From NCBI GenBank assembly GCA_025667525.1, contig CM046876.1, positions 483,496,557 through 483,560,556 on the forward strand: DNA of 64,000 nucleotides. The letters run 5' to 3'. The translations under genes were made by a program, and so were the position numbers. Below, one piece after another: positions 10,605 to 20,630 of the stretch; the first letter of the stretch is position 1, and each line of letters opens with the position of its first letter. The DNA is from Glebionis coronaria (taxonomy: Eukaryota > Streptophyta > Magnoliopsida > Asterales > Asteraceae). The notes under the pieces were generated by a model. That model was not told the origin of the DNA. It searched no databases and was given only the letters and a program-made list of their open reading frames with translations.

Positions 10605-10696
10605 GCGCTGAGGGAAAATATTTGAGCGTTGACAAGACAAGTTTGGACGCTGATAGAAGTATTCTGGGCGCTGATAAAGGAAACTTGGGCGTTGAC
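10605..10696 (+). repeat. Phased motif cluster in accessory ORF (5 sites)
   Basis: Cores start at 10605, 10626, 10647, 10668 and 10689, with all four intervals exactly 21 bp. They encode GAE, SVD, DAD, GAD and GVD, each followed mostly by K or R. Confidence 0.93.
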
Positions 10697-12124
10697 AGAT
10701 CTGCATATGGAGGTGATGTATTCCAGTCATCATCTATCATCAAAGATGTTCCTACTCAGGTATTATCATCTACCCTACCAACAATTGCACCAACAGATAA
10801 GGGTAAGGGTAAGTTGGTAGAAGAAATTGTTCCAAAGAATGCAGCTCAGGTTGAATTTGATAGAAGATTGGCTGAGCAGATGATGGAACAAGGTGAAAAG
10901 GAAAAGTCACCATTTGTTGTGACTTCTGAAGAAGAAAGTGATGGAGCTAGCTCAGACTCAAGTGTGATGATTGTTGAACCAGAAAGACTTGAGTATGGTG
11001 ATGAGCTTGCTAGGGAGAAGCTGAGAGATTTAAAGTTGCAGATTGATTTTGATATGCCAGAGGTAGTTCAGATGTACAATTCTTGGGAAGAAAGCTGTAT
11101 GGATAATCCAGACTTAACCATTTCAGATCAGATATGGGGTTTGGAAATTCTTCTTAGAGTTCAAAGGGATTGTAAGGTGATTTTGAAGTACAAGGCAAGC
11201 AACATTCTCTCTGAGTTAAAAAGGGATAGAAGGAAGCTCTACTTTATGTTGCTCAAATGTCATGGAGTTGGATGGACACATCAGAAGCTGAAAGCTTTGA
11301 CATTTGATGAGTTGGAACATAGAGCTTATCCTATTTGGGTGAAAGTGCAAGAAGAAAATACTTTCAGACTTCTTTCAGATGAAAGAAAGGAGCAACTTGC
11401 AGAAGAGATGGCAATCAAGAAAGCTATGATAGTTCCTAGACCAGTAAAGAAGGGATTTATTCTTGAGTTTCCAAAAGATATGAATCAACTATATCCAAGA
11501 GAAGCAATCATTAGAAAGAGCCTCAAGCTCTCCCCATTAGAAGCTTCAGATATGGTGCATGTGTTACCACTAGATTCCAGGAATCCAATTGTAAGTTATG
11601 AGGAAGATGAATGTGGATTCTGGAAAATTGGAAGATTTAGCAAGGAGGTACACACTTTTACCACTCTCATATCTTTATTTGCAAGTTGTGATAGAGAAGA
11701 CTTGGTGGACCTTTGGAGGTTGCTAGAGACCAAGTATGAGTCTGAAGCACCAACTTCAGCCAATGGAATAAAACTTTGGACCACATTCAAAAGAATGTGT
11801 GGGACAAATGAAGAAGATCCTGAAATATGGAAGGATCTTGAAGATGACCTCAGTGGTCTTCAATGGAGGTTATATTCAGCTGCAGGTGTATACCATTTGA
11901 GTTCTACAAAGTTTGCTGAGTATTTACTTGTAGATGCTCAGTATTTCATATCCAAGGCTGTTTTGGAGAAGATGAAGGACACCCAGTTGGAGATAGACTA
12001 TACAAGTGACGTGGCAAAGAATTTGATCAGATTTATTTATTACCAATATGATAAGGTTTGTCAGACTCCTCCAAGTTCTTAGTGTTTATTCAGAAACTTG
12101 ATCATAAGAGTGGATATCAAGTTT

Positions 12125-12134
12125 AGGGGAGGAT
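12125..12134 (+). other. Polypurine tract, element A
   Basis: AGGGGAGGAT directly abuts the 3' LTR start TGTTGGG. It is the expected primer for plus-strand synthesis. Confidence 0.85.
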
Positions 12135-12659
12135 TGTTGGGAATAAATTTAGGCCAGAACACTTGAACGCTGACAAGAACAACTTAAGCGTTGACAAGAA
12201 CAAAGTGAGCGCTGACAGCATAAGCGTTGACAAGATAAAGTCAAGCGTTGACAGATTGAAGACAAGCACTGATGGAAGATGTGAGCTACACGTTTATTAT
12301 ATTCTAGAATATCTTTAGTAAGGATAGAAACGACAATGTATTTTCTATGTTTATCTTTACCTAGAATAGTTGATTCGTAGCTTATTGTACAAGACTTCTT
12401 GTTCTATAAAAGAAGATCTTTTAGGTTAATGTTGATTATCAGTTTTCATAAGTATTCGCAAGTTAAACTCTTTCATTGTAACTAAGTACGATTATTCTAA
12501 TACAAGTGAAAGTTTGTTTAACATCATTGTGTTTTAGATCAAGTGTTAATTCCGCATAACACTTTGTTACTTTATTCATAAGCAAAGGTTTCTCTACGTG
12601 TAGTACTTGATCTAATCTCGTATACACAAAGCTTAATCGATCTAAGTTTGGGATCAACA
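12135..12659 (+). repeat. Element A 3' LTR
   Basis: This 525-bp copy differs from the 5' LTR at only two positions (12269 and 12483). Its motif array starts at 12167, 12188, 12209, 12224, 12245 and 12266; the last is CACTGAT here against CATTGAT in the 5' copy. The TATA box is at 12405-12411. Confidence 0.97.
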
Positions 12660-12664
12660 CATCT
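12660..12664. repeat. Target-site duplication of element A, right copy (CATCT)
   Basis: It matches 606-610 exactly. Confidence 0.97.
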
Positions 12665-13085
12665 TGCCTAATGATCGTATTAGAATGGATTGTTACACCA
12701 TTATCTAGTAGATTGAGATTTGATCCATTGATTTTAGGACTGGGCTGGATATTTATGTTATCAAGACCTCCATCCATCCTTGATGGAGAATAAACATAGA
12801 AAGATGTAGGCAGGTATATAGGTTAAACAGAATTACCATAGAGTCTGTTGAAATCTTGTGTGATTATTAATGGCAATTAAACAGACACCTGAAACACCAC
12901 ATTGAATGATCCACAACAGTTACTAATTCATATTATTTATAGAGGTGTTTAGTTAAGAATATCAATAGTAAACACCATTCATTTTCTGCTTTCAGTCTCA
13001 TGGATGAGAATAGTGGTGAATCATCTGGTATGAAAGCCATTTCTAAGGATTCTAGTAATAGAACTGCATAAATAAACTGAAACAG
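12665..13085. other. Helitron-flank sequence, unassigned
   Basis: A minus-strand open stretch (ATG at 12775-12777, starting MDGGLDNINIQPSP) runs up to the Copia insertion and, ignoring that insertion, stops a few codons past it, near 594. It may be a small exon split by element A, but I recognise no domain. The rest is AT-rich with nothing identified. Confidence 0.25.
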
Positions 13086-13406
13086 ATGTTAGAAATGGAA
13101 ATGGTAGAAGATGATAAGTTGGCTGGTTACCTTACACAACTGTCTGAAGGGTTGAAATATGCTTCACATAAGAGAGTTATGTATATGATTGAATTTAAGA
13201 AACATAGTAGTGATGTAGTAATCCAAGAAGGATTGGAGTTGTTGAAACGTATACAAAGGGATGATGTGGCAAAGTCAATTGCTTTACGTTTAATGAGCAG
13301 TAAGACCCAGTGGAAGAGGCATGATAAGCTTTGGTTGATTACCGATTTGAATGCATCAAATGTTGAATGTGATTGTATTGTGAGTGCCGACTCAGAAAAG
13401 CAATAA
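13086..13406 (+). CDS. Unrecognised 106-codon ORF
   Basis: This plus-strand ORF begins MLEMEMVEDDKLAGYL and is rich in charged residues (many K/R and E/D), with a helical look. An acceptor-like CTGCTTTCAG lies about 100 bp upstream, followed by another short open stretch with stops. I do not recognise the protein. It could be a captured host gene fragment, as Helitrons often carry, or chance. Confidence 0.2.
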   Translation: MLEMEMVEDDKLAGYLTQLSEGLKYASHKRVMYMIEFKKHSSDVVIQEGLELLKRIQRDDVAKSIALRLMSSKTQWKRHDKLWLITDLNASNVECDCIVSADSEKQ

Positions 13407-13809
13407 GACCTGATAAGAGGGTGGCCATGAGGGAATGGTACTAATTGGTTTGTTCCTATTTAGAATAAGAATAATGGTCAGTTGTGGAACATGTGTTTAT
13501 CATGTGCATCATGAGCTTGTTGGTTTAGTCTTGTTAACGTGTATGGGAATACAAAATATGTTCACTATTGATTTGCATACAATTTTTGTTATTGGTTAAT
13601 ACACTTGTGTTGTAATGTTATATAGCAATAGCATAATAGCGATTTAACATGGAATAAAGTGAGATTGTACAAACATTATTAGAAAAAACAAAAATTGCAT
13701 TAAGTAAAGTTGGAAACAACACACTGAAGTTCAAAAAACAAAAACACAAACAACTAAAAGTAGTTGGCTTAACTGTCAAGCGTGTTTATTTAACCGTGAC
13801 TACACTAAT
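13407..13809. other. Non-coding AT-rich stretch
   Basis: I see no ORF, motif or repeat of note between the unrecognised ORF and the 3' end of the RPA-like pseudogene. Confidence 0.5.
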
Positions 13810-15292
13810 TATGCATAACATGCAGGTGAGCCATCGGAAGACGCAAGTATGACATGCTTATTCATCGTCTCAATCGCTCTGGACATATCTGTAAAATAAG
13901 GTGTTACAAAAAAGGTAAGCGTAAATATCAAGTATAAAAGGCGCACATATAAACAACACATAAGTAACATACTTCCAACGATTCTTTTTGGTAATCTACA
14001 AGGAATGCTGCCTTGATCTCGTCGCCATGACCGTTGTGGATGTGACTTATGGGTCAGACTCATCAAGTTCCATACTAAAAGACACCCCATCATTGAACAA
14101 ACATGAGGTGAGCAAACAAACTTTAGTCACATTAGTGCGCATGATCACATTATCAATATCATTACCTAACATTATTGTTGTCATGTGTAGGTTGTGATAT
14201 TGCGCCAGCAGACGGCCTCTTCCTTACTCTAGTGTAACACAAACAATCATGAATAATGAAGTTTTCTTATGGTATATGGGAAAAAAATGATATGCCAACA
14301 TACCTTTGCTTGATGTTGGTAGCCTCAGTCGTGTGATCATTTGTTTCATTTGCTTCAACTTCATCGTCAGGGTCTTCTAGGTACATCCTAAACCATCAGG
14401 ATTTTTTTAGATAACAATTGCCTGTTGTTATTGACTTTAATAATACATTATTAAAATGACACCACACAGTACTTACTTTGTCTTTTTTTCTTCAACAGGC
14501 TTTGCAGGCGTACAGACTGCTATATCATTTTTTGGTTCTAGAAATGCAGAAGACTTGGGAATGGAGTGTATGTTGTCCGTTGCAGAGCATTCAACTTCAT
14601 CACCGGGTACATCATCAAAAATTTCCCATCATGTCAAACTTTCATAGTTGTTATGCTCAAAATACGTGCATGTTTTGAGTTCCATAGTCGGTGTCGCACC
14701 AATTATATTTGCTAAGGGGGTGGGCAGCTCCGAATGGCCATCTGTTGCATCTTCAGACTACATGACCGCGTCTGCAGAATACTTGACCAACCGTGTGGCA
14801 ACTTCATCAAATGCTACAATCAGCACACTTGCAGTATCGTCTGACACCTCCAATTCTAATATGTACCTACGAAACGTATAATGAATTCTTTAGATTATGA
14901 CCGGGTGTTAATGCATTTGCATACTGAATTGTAATAACTAATACTTACCTCAACACCGGGTAAGATACGCTCTTCTCACATGAAACACACCAACAAATGC
15001 CATTCATTCTGTCAAGTCCTTTACGACATTTCTCACCACCACATGTGGGGAAACTCCAGCCCTTTTTGGTCCTTACATTATGAATGGTAACCGAGCAATG
15101 GAAAGTGGCAGACTACACAAAGTTAAACCGAACGGGTAAATTCTACAACGCAACATGGTCAATATTAAACACAAAACATTATGTCATACCTCATGACGCC
15201 AGTTTCCGGCCCACATAAGGACATTCTCAAGTGTTCCAGTCTGTATCTCAGTCTCATCATTAGGCAAGCCTTCTTTTTCTGTGACAACATCG
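13810..15292 (-). pseudogene. RPA-large-subunit-like gene (Helitron-type), multi-exon, decayed
   Basis: Minus-strand exons with good splice signals can be traced: 15190-15292, 14949-15112, 14477-14866, 14304-14387, one starting at 14228, and later pieces to the stop near 13826. The second exon encodes a zinc-ribbon with CGGEKC and CWCVSC, and the third continues with a YILELEVSDDTASV block; this is the C-terminal RPA70 (Rep_fac-A_C) fold, which binds single-stranded DNA. Donors such as AG/GTAAGT and acceptors ending TAG are intact, but in-frame stops at 14758-14760 (TAG) and 14629-14631 (TGA) break exon 3. The N-terminal OB folds are missing, because the sequence changes at about 15361. Plant Helitrons commonly carry RPA-like genes, and the Rep/helicase finger lies downstream on the same strand. 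Confidence 0.72.
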
Positions 15293-15360
15293 CTGGCAAA
15301 CAATGTTCAGATATAAGTTAAGGCATTTATAGATGCCTCAAAGAGCATTACAATAAAATT

Positions 15361-15904
15361 TGTAACACCCCATTTTGGTAAATGGAATGTCATGCGTGAT
15401 TATGGCGTGTCATCAAAGCATACAAGGTAAATGTCTTAAAAACATTAAATGACCATGAAAGGAAATACTGGAAATAAACATAGGTACCCCAAGTATAAGC
15501 TCATCACACACAAACATAAGTACTGTAAAAGAAAAGGACTAAACAATGTCCAAAGAATAAGTAGCAAAATGTATGATGAAATGCATAAAGTAGAGAAGGC
15601 TAGATAGCTTCCAATCCATATGTACGTACGCTTAAAGTCTACGAGCGCCCTTGAGTACTTGCCGTTTGGGAACATGAAAGGAAAACGGCTGAGCAAAACG
15701 CTCAATGCACAGATATACAAGCATAGCATGGAATAACATAAGCATAAAGACTAATAGCAGCGGAAAAATATAAGTCCTAAGTAACCTGGAATCATGTTCA
15801 TAAAACTGGTTTGATAGTTTGAAAAGACTTATGTTTTATGTAAAATCTGTATTAAATTAGCCAATAGCCCATATAGGTCATGAGGTTTTACCGTACATGA
15901 ATAC
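15361..15904 (+). mobile_element. Truncated LTR-like fragment
   Basis: The segment begins TGTAACACCCC, a usual end of Gypsy (Tekay-type) LTRs, and is wedged between the RPA-like pseudogene and the broken gag of element B. It has no coding potential and no second copy in the window. Its right boundary, about 15900, is inferred from where element B homology starts. Orientation is uncertain. Confidence 0.35.
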
Positions 15905-17699
15905 TTAGAGGAGGCAAAGGCCTTGGAATCTCGGGTTCCATGATTGGTATAGGTTCAACCGTAGGTGTGGTTTGAGCGGTACTTCGTGGGCTTGAAATAT
16001 GCTCCTTTTCTACCATCACCTCGGGCTCTTTCTCTATTTCCTTCTCCTTAGAAGTAATTGGACGAGAAATGGGTTCTTTGAAATTTTACCACTTCGTGTA
16101 GTAATAACTTTCATTTCTCCTTTTGGGTTTGCAATGGTATCACTAGGAAAACCACCCGAAGAAGATGGTTTACACATTATAGCCTCAAACATGCTTGCCA
16201 TTCTATCCTCAAACTTAGATTGCCTTTTATCAGCCTTAAGCATCTCTTGTTTAATTTCATGTTGGCCTTGTTCCATCTTTTGTTGATTTTGTTGTAACCT
16301 TTGCACGTTACTCTCCATTTTGTTTGTATGAGTCTTAAGTTCACTAGCAAGCTCGTTTATCAAATTATTTTTCAAATCATTTCTTATCTCGGATCTTAGG
16401 CTAATTATCTCCCTTTGCATATTATCAAATTTAGCATCATTAGCCGTTGCATAATCAACAAATTCATTTGGAAGATCTTTCATGTTTTGCAAAGCTTTGT
16501 TATTGTTTTGAAAATCACGGTTTTGATTTTTGTTTTGCAATTGCCCATTATTACCACCATTGTTGTAAATACCCTTGTTAAAATTCTTTTGATTTCCTTG
16601 GTAACCAAGTTGGTTGTTGTTGTTTTGATAGTTGTTAGCATTTTGATTTTGTGGAGCTTGATTTGGGCGGGAACCTTGACCGTTTTGGTTTTAAGTTCCC
16701 GTCGTTACATAAGCACTCGAAGTGTTACCATTTGTGGTAATGCACTCGGAAAAATCATGAACTACACCACAAGATATACAACTCTTGTCAACCGCCTTAA
16801 CCGATGCGAAGTTCAAAGCATCTTGTGCTTTCCAATGAGTCATAAGAGATGAAAATCTATCGAAAAACCTATTTTCCTCATTTGCTTCATCTTGCAAGGC
16901 ACTCATGTTACGAGACGACGATGACGAACCCATAGTGGCAACACTCGGTGTGTTTCGAGGGTTATAAACCTTAGATCTATTCTCAATTATCTTCAAAGCT
17001 TCATCGGTCATTTTATACAAAAAAAATACCACCCGCGGCGGCATTTAAGTAATCTTGTTCATGATCATTAAGCCCATTATAAAAAGTATCAATTTGATGC
17101 AATCCGGATAAATCATGGTAAGGACATTCATGTAACATTTCCTTAAATCGTTCCCATGCCATTGAAAAACTCTCATTAGATTTTTGAGTAAATCTAGAAA
17201 TCTCGTTTTTCAAATGTGTCGTTTTAGATGGTGGGAAAAATTGGTTCACAAACTTAGATACGAGATCACCCCATGTCAATATCGAATTTGGGGGTTCTTT
17301 CTCGAGCCAAATTTTGGTGGGTCCATCTAACGAGTATGGAAACAACATCATCTTAATGGCGTCATGTGGTACATCCTTAAACTTGCTAGTCGAGGTGAGA
17401 CGATTAAAATGCCTAATGTGATAATGAGGGTTGTCTTTTTCATGACCACGGAACTTGTTAGCTTGGAGCATAGACATTAAACCCGTTTTTATCTCAAAAT
17501 TCTCCGCAAGGATAGCGGGAATCACAATGGCTTCTCCAAAACCCTCGGTGGGTGCTTGAAGCAACTCCATCATAGTACGATTAGCCATGAGAACAACCTG
17601 TTCTATAATAGGTTCCGCACTTGGAGATTCTTCACTAGGTGTTCGTTCCTTTCGATTACGACGTCTACGTGCATGTTTTGCTTGATTACGAGTTTGCAT
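15905..17699 (-). pseudogene. Element B gag (Athila-like Gypsy), degenerate
   Basis: On the minus strand from ATG 17697-17699 the frame encodes a Gypsy Gag closely matching that of element C (for example RTMMELLQAP and ENFEIKTGLMSM). It has an extra base in a T run near 17030, a TAA at 16691-16693 and a further frameshift near 16080. A polar, asparagine-rich region (about 16550-16690) and a coiled-coil region follow the capsid domain. Homology to element C stops at about 15905, so all of B's protease, RT and integrase are missing. Confidence 0.88.
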
Positions 17700-17813
17700 A
17701 AACGTGATGTACAACGTGGGGGTGAGCAAAGATTTTTCTTTTAGGGTTTTTTTCGTTTTTCAAAAAAAAAAATTGTGTTTTTGATGATATTTAATTTTTT
17801 GTATTTTGTGATG
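17700..17813 (-). other. Element B leader, part next to gag
   Basis: This short untranslated segment continues at 33930 on the other side of element C; the join restores similarity to the element C leader (22200-22320). It includes an A/T homopolymer at 17761-17772. Confidence 0.75.
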
Positions 17814-17818
17814 TATTA
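17814..17818. repeat. Target-site duplication of element C, left copy (TATTA)
   Basis: TATTA precedes the 5' LTR and recurs at 33925-33929. Confidence 0.95.
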
Positions 17819-18876
17819 TGATGAGATGGCATTTATACATGATCTCATCGTTCTTTTCGGGCTTTTAATGCATAAAACTGTCATAAAATACCATATATAT
17901 GCTTGTGTTTGTTTACTTGTGTATTTTAGGTATGGATATCGTGAAAAAGACAAAAGATCACAAGATACAAGGAAAAACGAACACGAGAAACGAAGTCGTA
18001 CAAAGAACCGGGCCCTAATTCATGGAATATTCAACAAATACCCTTGAAGACTTGAAGACATACAAGATTGATCCTCATTTATTGAAGAAATGACACTTAA
18101 AACCCTTGTATATTAATAATTACAAGTTTGGTCCCTTAAAGTTTGTCAAAATTACACAAATGGTCCTTCAACTTTGAAGAAATGGAAAGTTTAGTCCCTC
18201 AACAATTCCAAATTGCCAATTATGGTCCCTCATGAATCCAAAGATACATTGAAGACCTTTGAAGATCAAGAATGTCCAAGATCAACCCTTGAATTATGCA
18301 AAAGTTCCAAAAACAACCCTTATAACTCTTTTGGAAAAGTATTGTGCCAAAAGTGTCAAGTTGTGAAAGAAATTAACAAAGGGAACGAAGTTTTGGTAGC
18401 TGAAAACGTTTTATACCTATTCTGCCAAAGAACAAGGGTTAAAGTTGCCACTTTAAAACATTTGAAACGAAATTGCGCCAAACACCACAACTTCCCGCAA
18501 TTTCGGATCAAAAGGATCACTATTTACCCTTCTTCACCCCCAGTTTTTACTCCACTTAAACAAAGGGTAATTTTAAATTACCCTGGCACATGTGTGATTC
18601 ACACATGCAGAAACACATCCCACACACAAAACCCTCATCTCCACTCACCAAAAGGCCCCACCATTCAACACGTCACCCAATCAAAACACAACTTAGCCTC
18701 CAAGTCATCCTACGTGTCCAAATCAACAGCTGACACTCTTTGCTTAATCACAAAGCTAAAATGAACGTTTAAGATGCATTTGGATAGCTCATTCCATCAA
18801 ATGATCTAGAAGCACTCAAGGGCATTTTAGAGAATTTACTTCTAGGGTTTGTGAATAGTGTAGCCAGGCATTTGCC

Positions 18877-18885
18877 TATAAAAGG
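18877..18885 (+). promoter_or_regulatory. TATA box of element C 5' LTR
   Basis: TATAAAAGG is preserved at 31223-31231 in the 3' LTR. It places the start of transcription near 18910, leaving a very long R-U5 part of about 2.7 kb. Confidence 0.65.
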
Positions 18886-19790
18886 AGACCTCAACATGTG
18901 AGAGTCCCTTTGTTCCAGTTTTAGGCTATCAATCTTTGTAATTCCTTTTTAATTAATAAAATTTGATTTTCTGAATTTTGAAAAATCTCTTTTATATTTT
19001 GTTAAAAGTTGGTGTTAGAATAGCCTGATTCTGAGTTCCATTATCATGTTTGAAGGTTTTTGAGGCAAGGTTTTAAGTGATAAGGCTTGTGCTTCAAAAA
19101 TCAGAAAGTTTGGTATTATTTGATCTCACTTTTGTGGTTTGTTCTTCTTAGCAGCTTGGAAGCTGGTACTTGTTCTGCTAGTACCTCAGCTCAAACAATC
19201 CAAGGCCTGGATGTAGGTCTTGGAGGTTTGCACCTTCTTCCCTTTTCATTTCCTCTTTAAGTTTATGATTATTTGTGATTTTGGTTTGATTGTTCTTGAA
19301 TCTGTGATATTGTGGTTGATTATTGTTAATCTGGCTTCGTTTGATGTTTATGAAGTGTTGTTAGTCTGATTTGTGGGTGAAATATGCATGATCCTTTGAA
19401 AATTTGTGAAAACAGGTTTTTAAGGGGTGTTTGGGTTAACTGTTTAAGAAGGATTTGTGGTTTGTTAAGTGTTGGATTTGTGTTATTATCTGTTGGTATA
19501 TGCTTTGCTGGTATACTTGGTCATTTATCTGCAATACTTGTGGTCTTAAACACATAGATTCATAATTAGGTCATAAAATCTTGTTTACTTTGTGAAATTG
19601 ACTGAAATTTAGGGGACACCTAGATCTAATCATAGACTAGGGTTAACAAGTGTTAAATCTAGGTTAAATACACCAGGGAAGTAGGATTTGAGGCTTGAAA
19701 TTGGATCTAGTGGTTAAATAGATCAGCAAAGAGTTAGTGTTCATCAATTGCATGTTAGTGTTCATCAGTAACCTTCACTTGCTTATTTCT

Positions 19791-20630
19791 GTTAATTCAC
19801 TTTGATTCAGTGTTTGAATTGAGTTTGTTTGTGCTTATTCATAGTTTATATAGCTTGTGTGTGCATCTTGTTGAGTTTGGTTGGCTTATTCAGGCTTAAT
19901 CTGCTTATTATTGCATAACTGCTTATTTTCCATGTCTATGTGGTATCTGGTGACTGTTTGATTGATTTTGGCTTATTGTGTGAACCAAATTGTGATTTAC
20001 TTGTTGCTATTGACTCCTTGTGATTCACTGATCACAAGGGTGCCTTTGTTTCCAATTGAATCCAACCAGAACTCTCTAAAAAGCTCAGTCAAATAGTCAA
20101 AGCAGTGGGAACTCCTTTCCCCTGCTGGTTACCACTGCTAGTGTTAAATTGGTGTCAGCTTATCAATAAGCTATAATAGCTTATTCTAACCAGCAACAAG
20201 TTGGATTTTGTAATAGGTACTCATTATTTGACCCATTTGTTCATACTGGAGCATTTGGTGGGTTGACTTTAGGGTTTGACTAGAAAACCAACTTAATTGA
20301 CTTTTTCATAAGTGCTTATTGGCTTATTCTGGCTCATTGGTTTTGCTTATTGGAATTTTGTTGATTGTTTTGGCTTATTGAGTCCATTTTTCACCTTTTG
20401 CAAGTTGAATCAAGTCCTGAGGTGCCTTATTTCTCAAAAACGACTATTTTGTCTTTTAGTGAAATATTACTTTGCTTATTTCTGGCTTATTGAGTGTGCT
20501 TTTTCAAAATTTCTTTTTACGGATCTCATAAGCATCCTAAAAGAAGGTTGTGTGTCAAATTAGAGCTTATGGCATTAGCTTATTGCTTAATGGGCCAAAA
20601 AGCCCAATAAGAATAAGTTGTTTGCTTATT
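19791..20630 (+). repeat. GCTTATT-rich tract in element C LTR
   Basis: Exact GCTTATT occurs at 19791, 19833, 19884, 19903, 19921, 19971, 20179, 20314, 20322, 20345, 20373, 20474, 20484, 20578 and 20624: 15 copies in 840 bp, with one-base variants between. Spacing is irregular. The 3' LTR has the same tract near 32140-32975, and element B has the reverse complement at 52159-53090. Confidence 0.8.

Larger units (their letters stand above)
9011..12082 (+). pseudogene. Element A accessory 3' ORF, interrupted by one in-frame TAG
   Basis: Two open segments in the same frame (9011-9202 and 9206-12082) are separated by a single TAG at 9203-9205; the full span is 1,023 codons plus the terminal stop. 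The N-terminus (MAPRFNSAEL...) resembles a family of Copia-associated proteins I remember from Asteraceae, some auto-annotated as longin-like. In that family I recall a tryptophan where the TAG lies, consistent with TGG to TAG. The middle is proline/glutamine-rich and holds two motif clusters; there is a leucine-rich coiled-coil-like stretch near residues 410-460 and a long C-terminal region rich in charged residues. No transmembrane segment or catalytic motif is visible, so an env role is not supported. Function is unknown. A second start at a later ATG could give an N-terminally shortened protein. Confidence 0.8.
611..12659 (+). mobile_element. Element A: Ty1/Copia LTR retrotransposon with accessory 3' ORF
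   Basis: This 12,049-bp element has 525-bp LTRs (611-1135, 12135-12659), a CATCT target duplication, an initiator-Met primer site, gag, pol in PR-IN-RT-RH order, a 1.25-kb spacer, an accessory ORF and a polypurine tract. The large gag, the extra ORF after pol and several PPT-like G runs recall the Sirevirus/Maximus group of Copia elements; placement in that group is inferred from architecture. The LTRs differ only at 745/12269 (T/C) and 959/12483 (C/T). At an assumed 1.3e-8 substitutions per site per year this gives an age near 0.15 million years. Gag and pol are open; the accessory ORF has one nonsense codon. The element lies inside a minus-strand Helitron. Confidence 0.96.

Noticed and set aside
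8999..12082. Envelope-like protein in element A
   Set aside because: The ORF position suits an env, but I see no signal peptide, transmembrane segment or cysteine-rich surface pattern.
16415..16852. Plus-strand 145-codon ORF
   Set aside because: It is antisense to the degenerate gag of element B; its valine/isoleucine-rich composition is the complement of Asn/Gln codons.
18213..18764. A 183-codon ORF open in both element C LTRs (second copy 30559-31110)
   Set aside because: It lies upstream of the LTR TATA box, and the two copies differ mostly by amino-acid-changing substitutions (about 11), with few silent ones. There is no sign of protein constraint.
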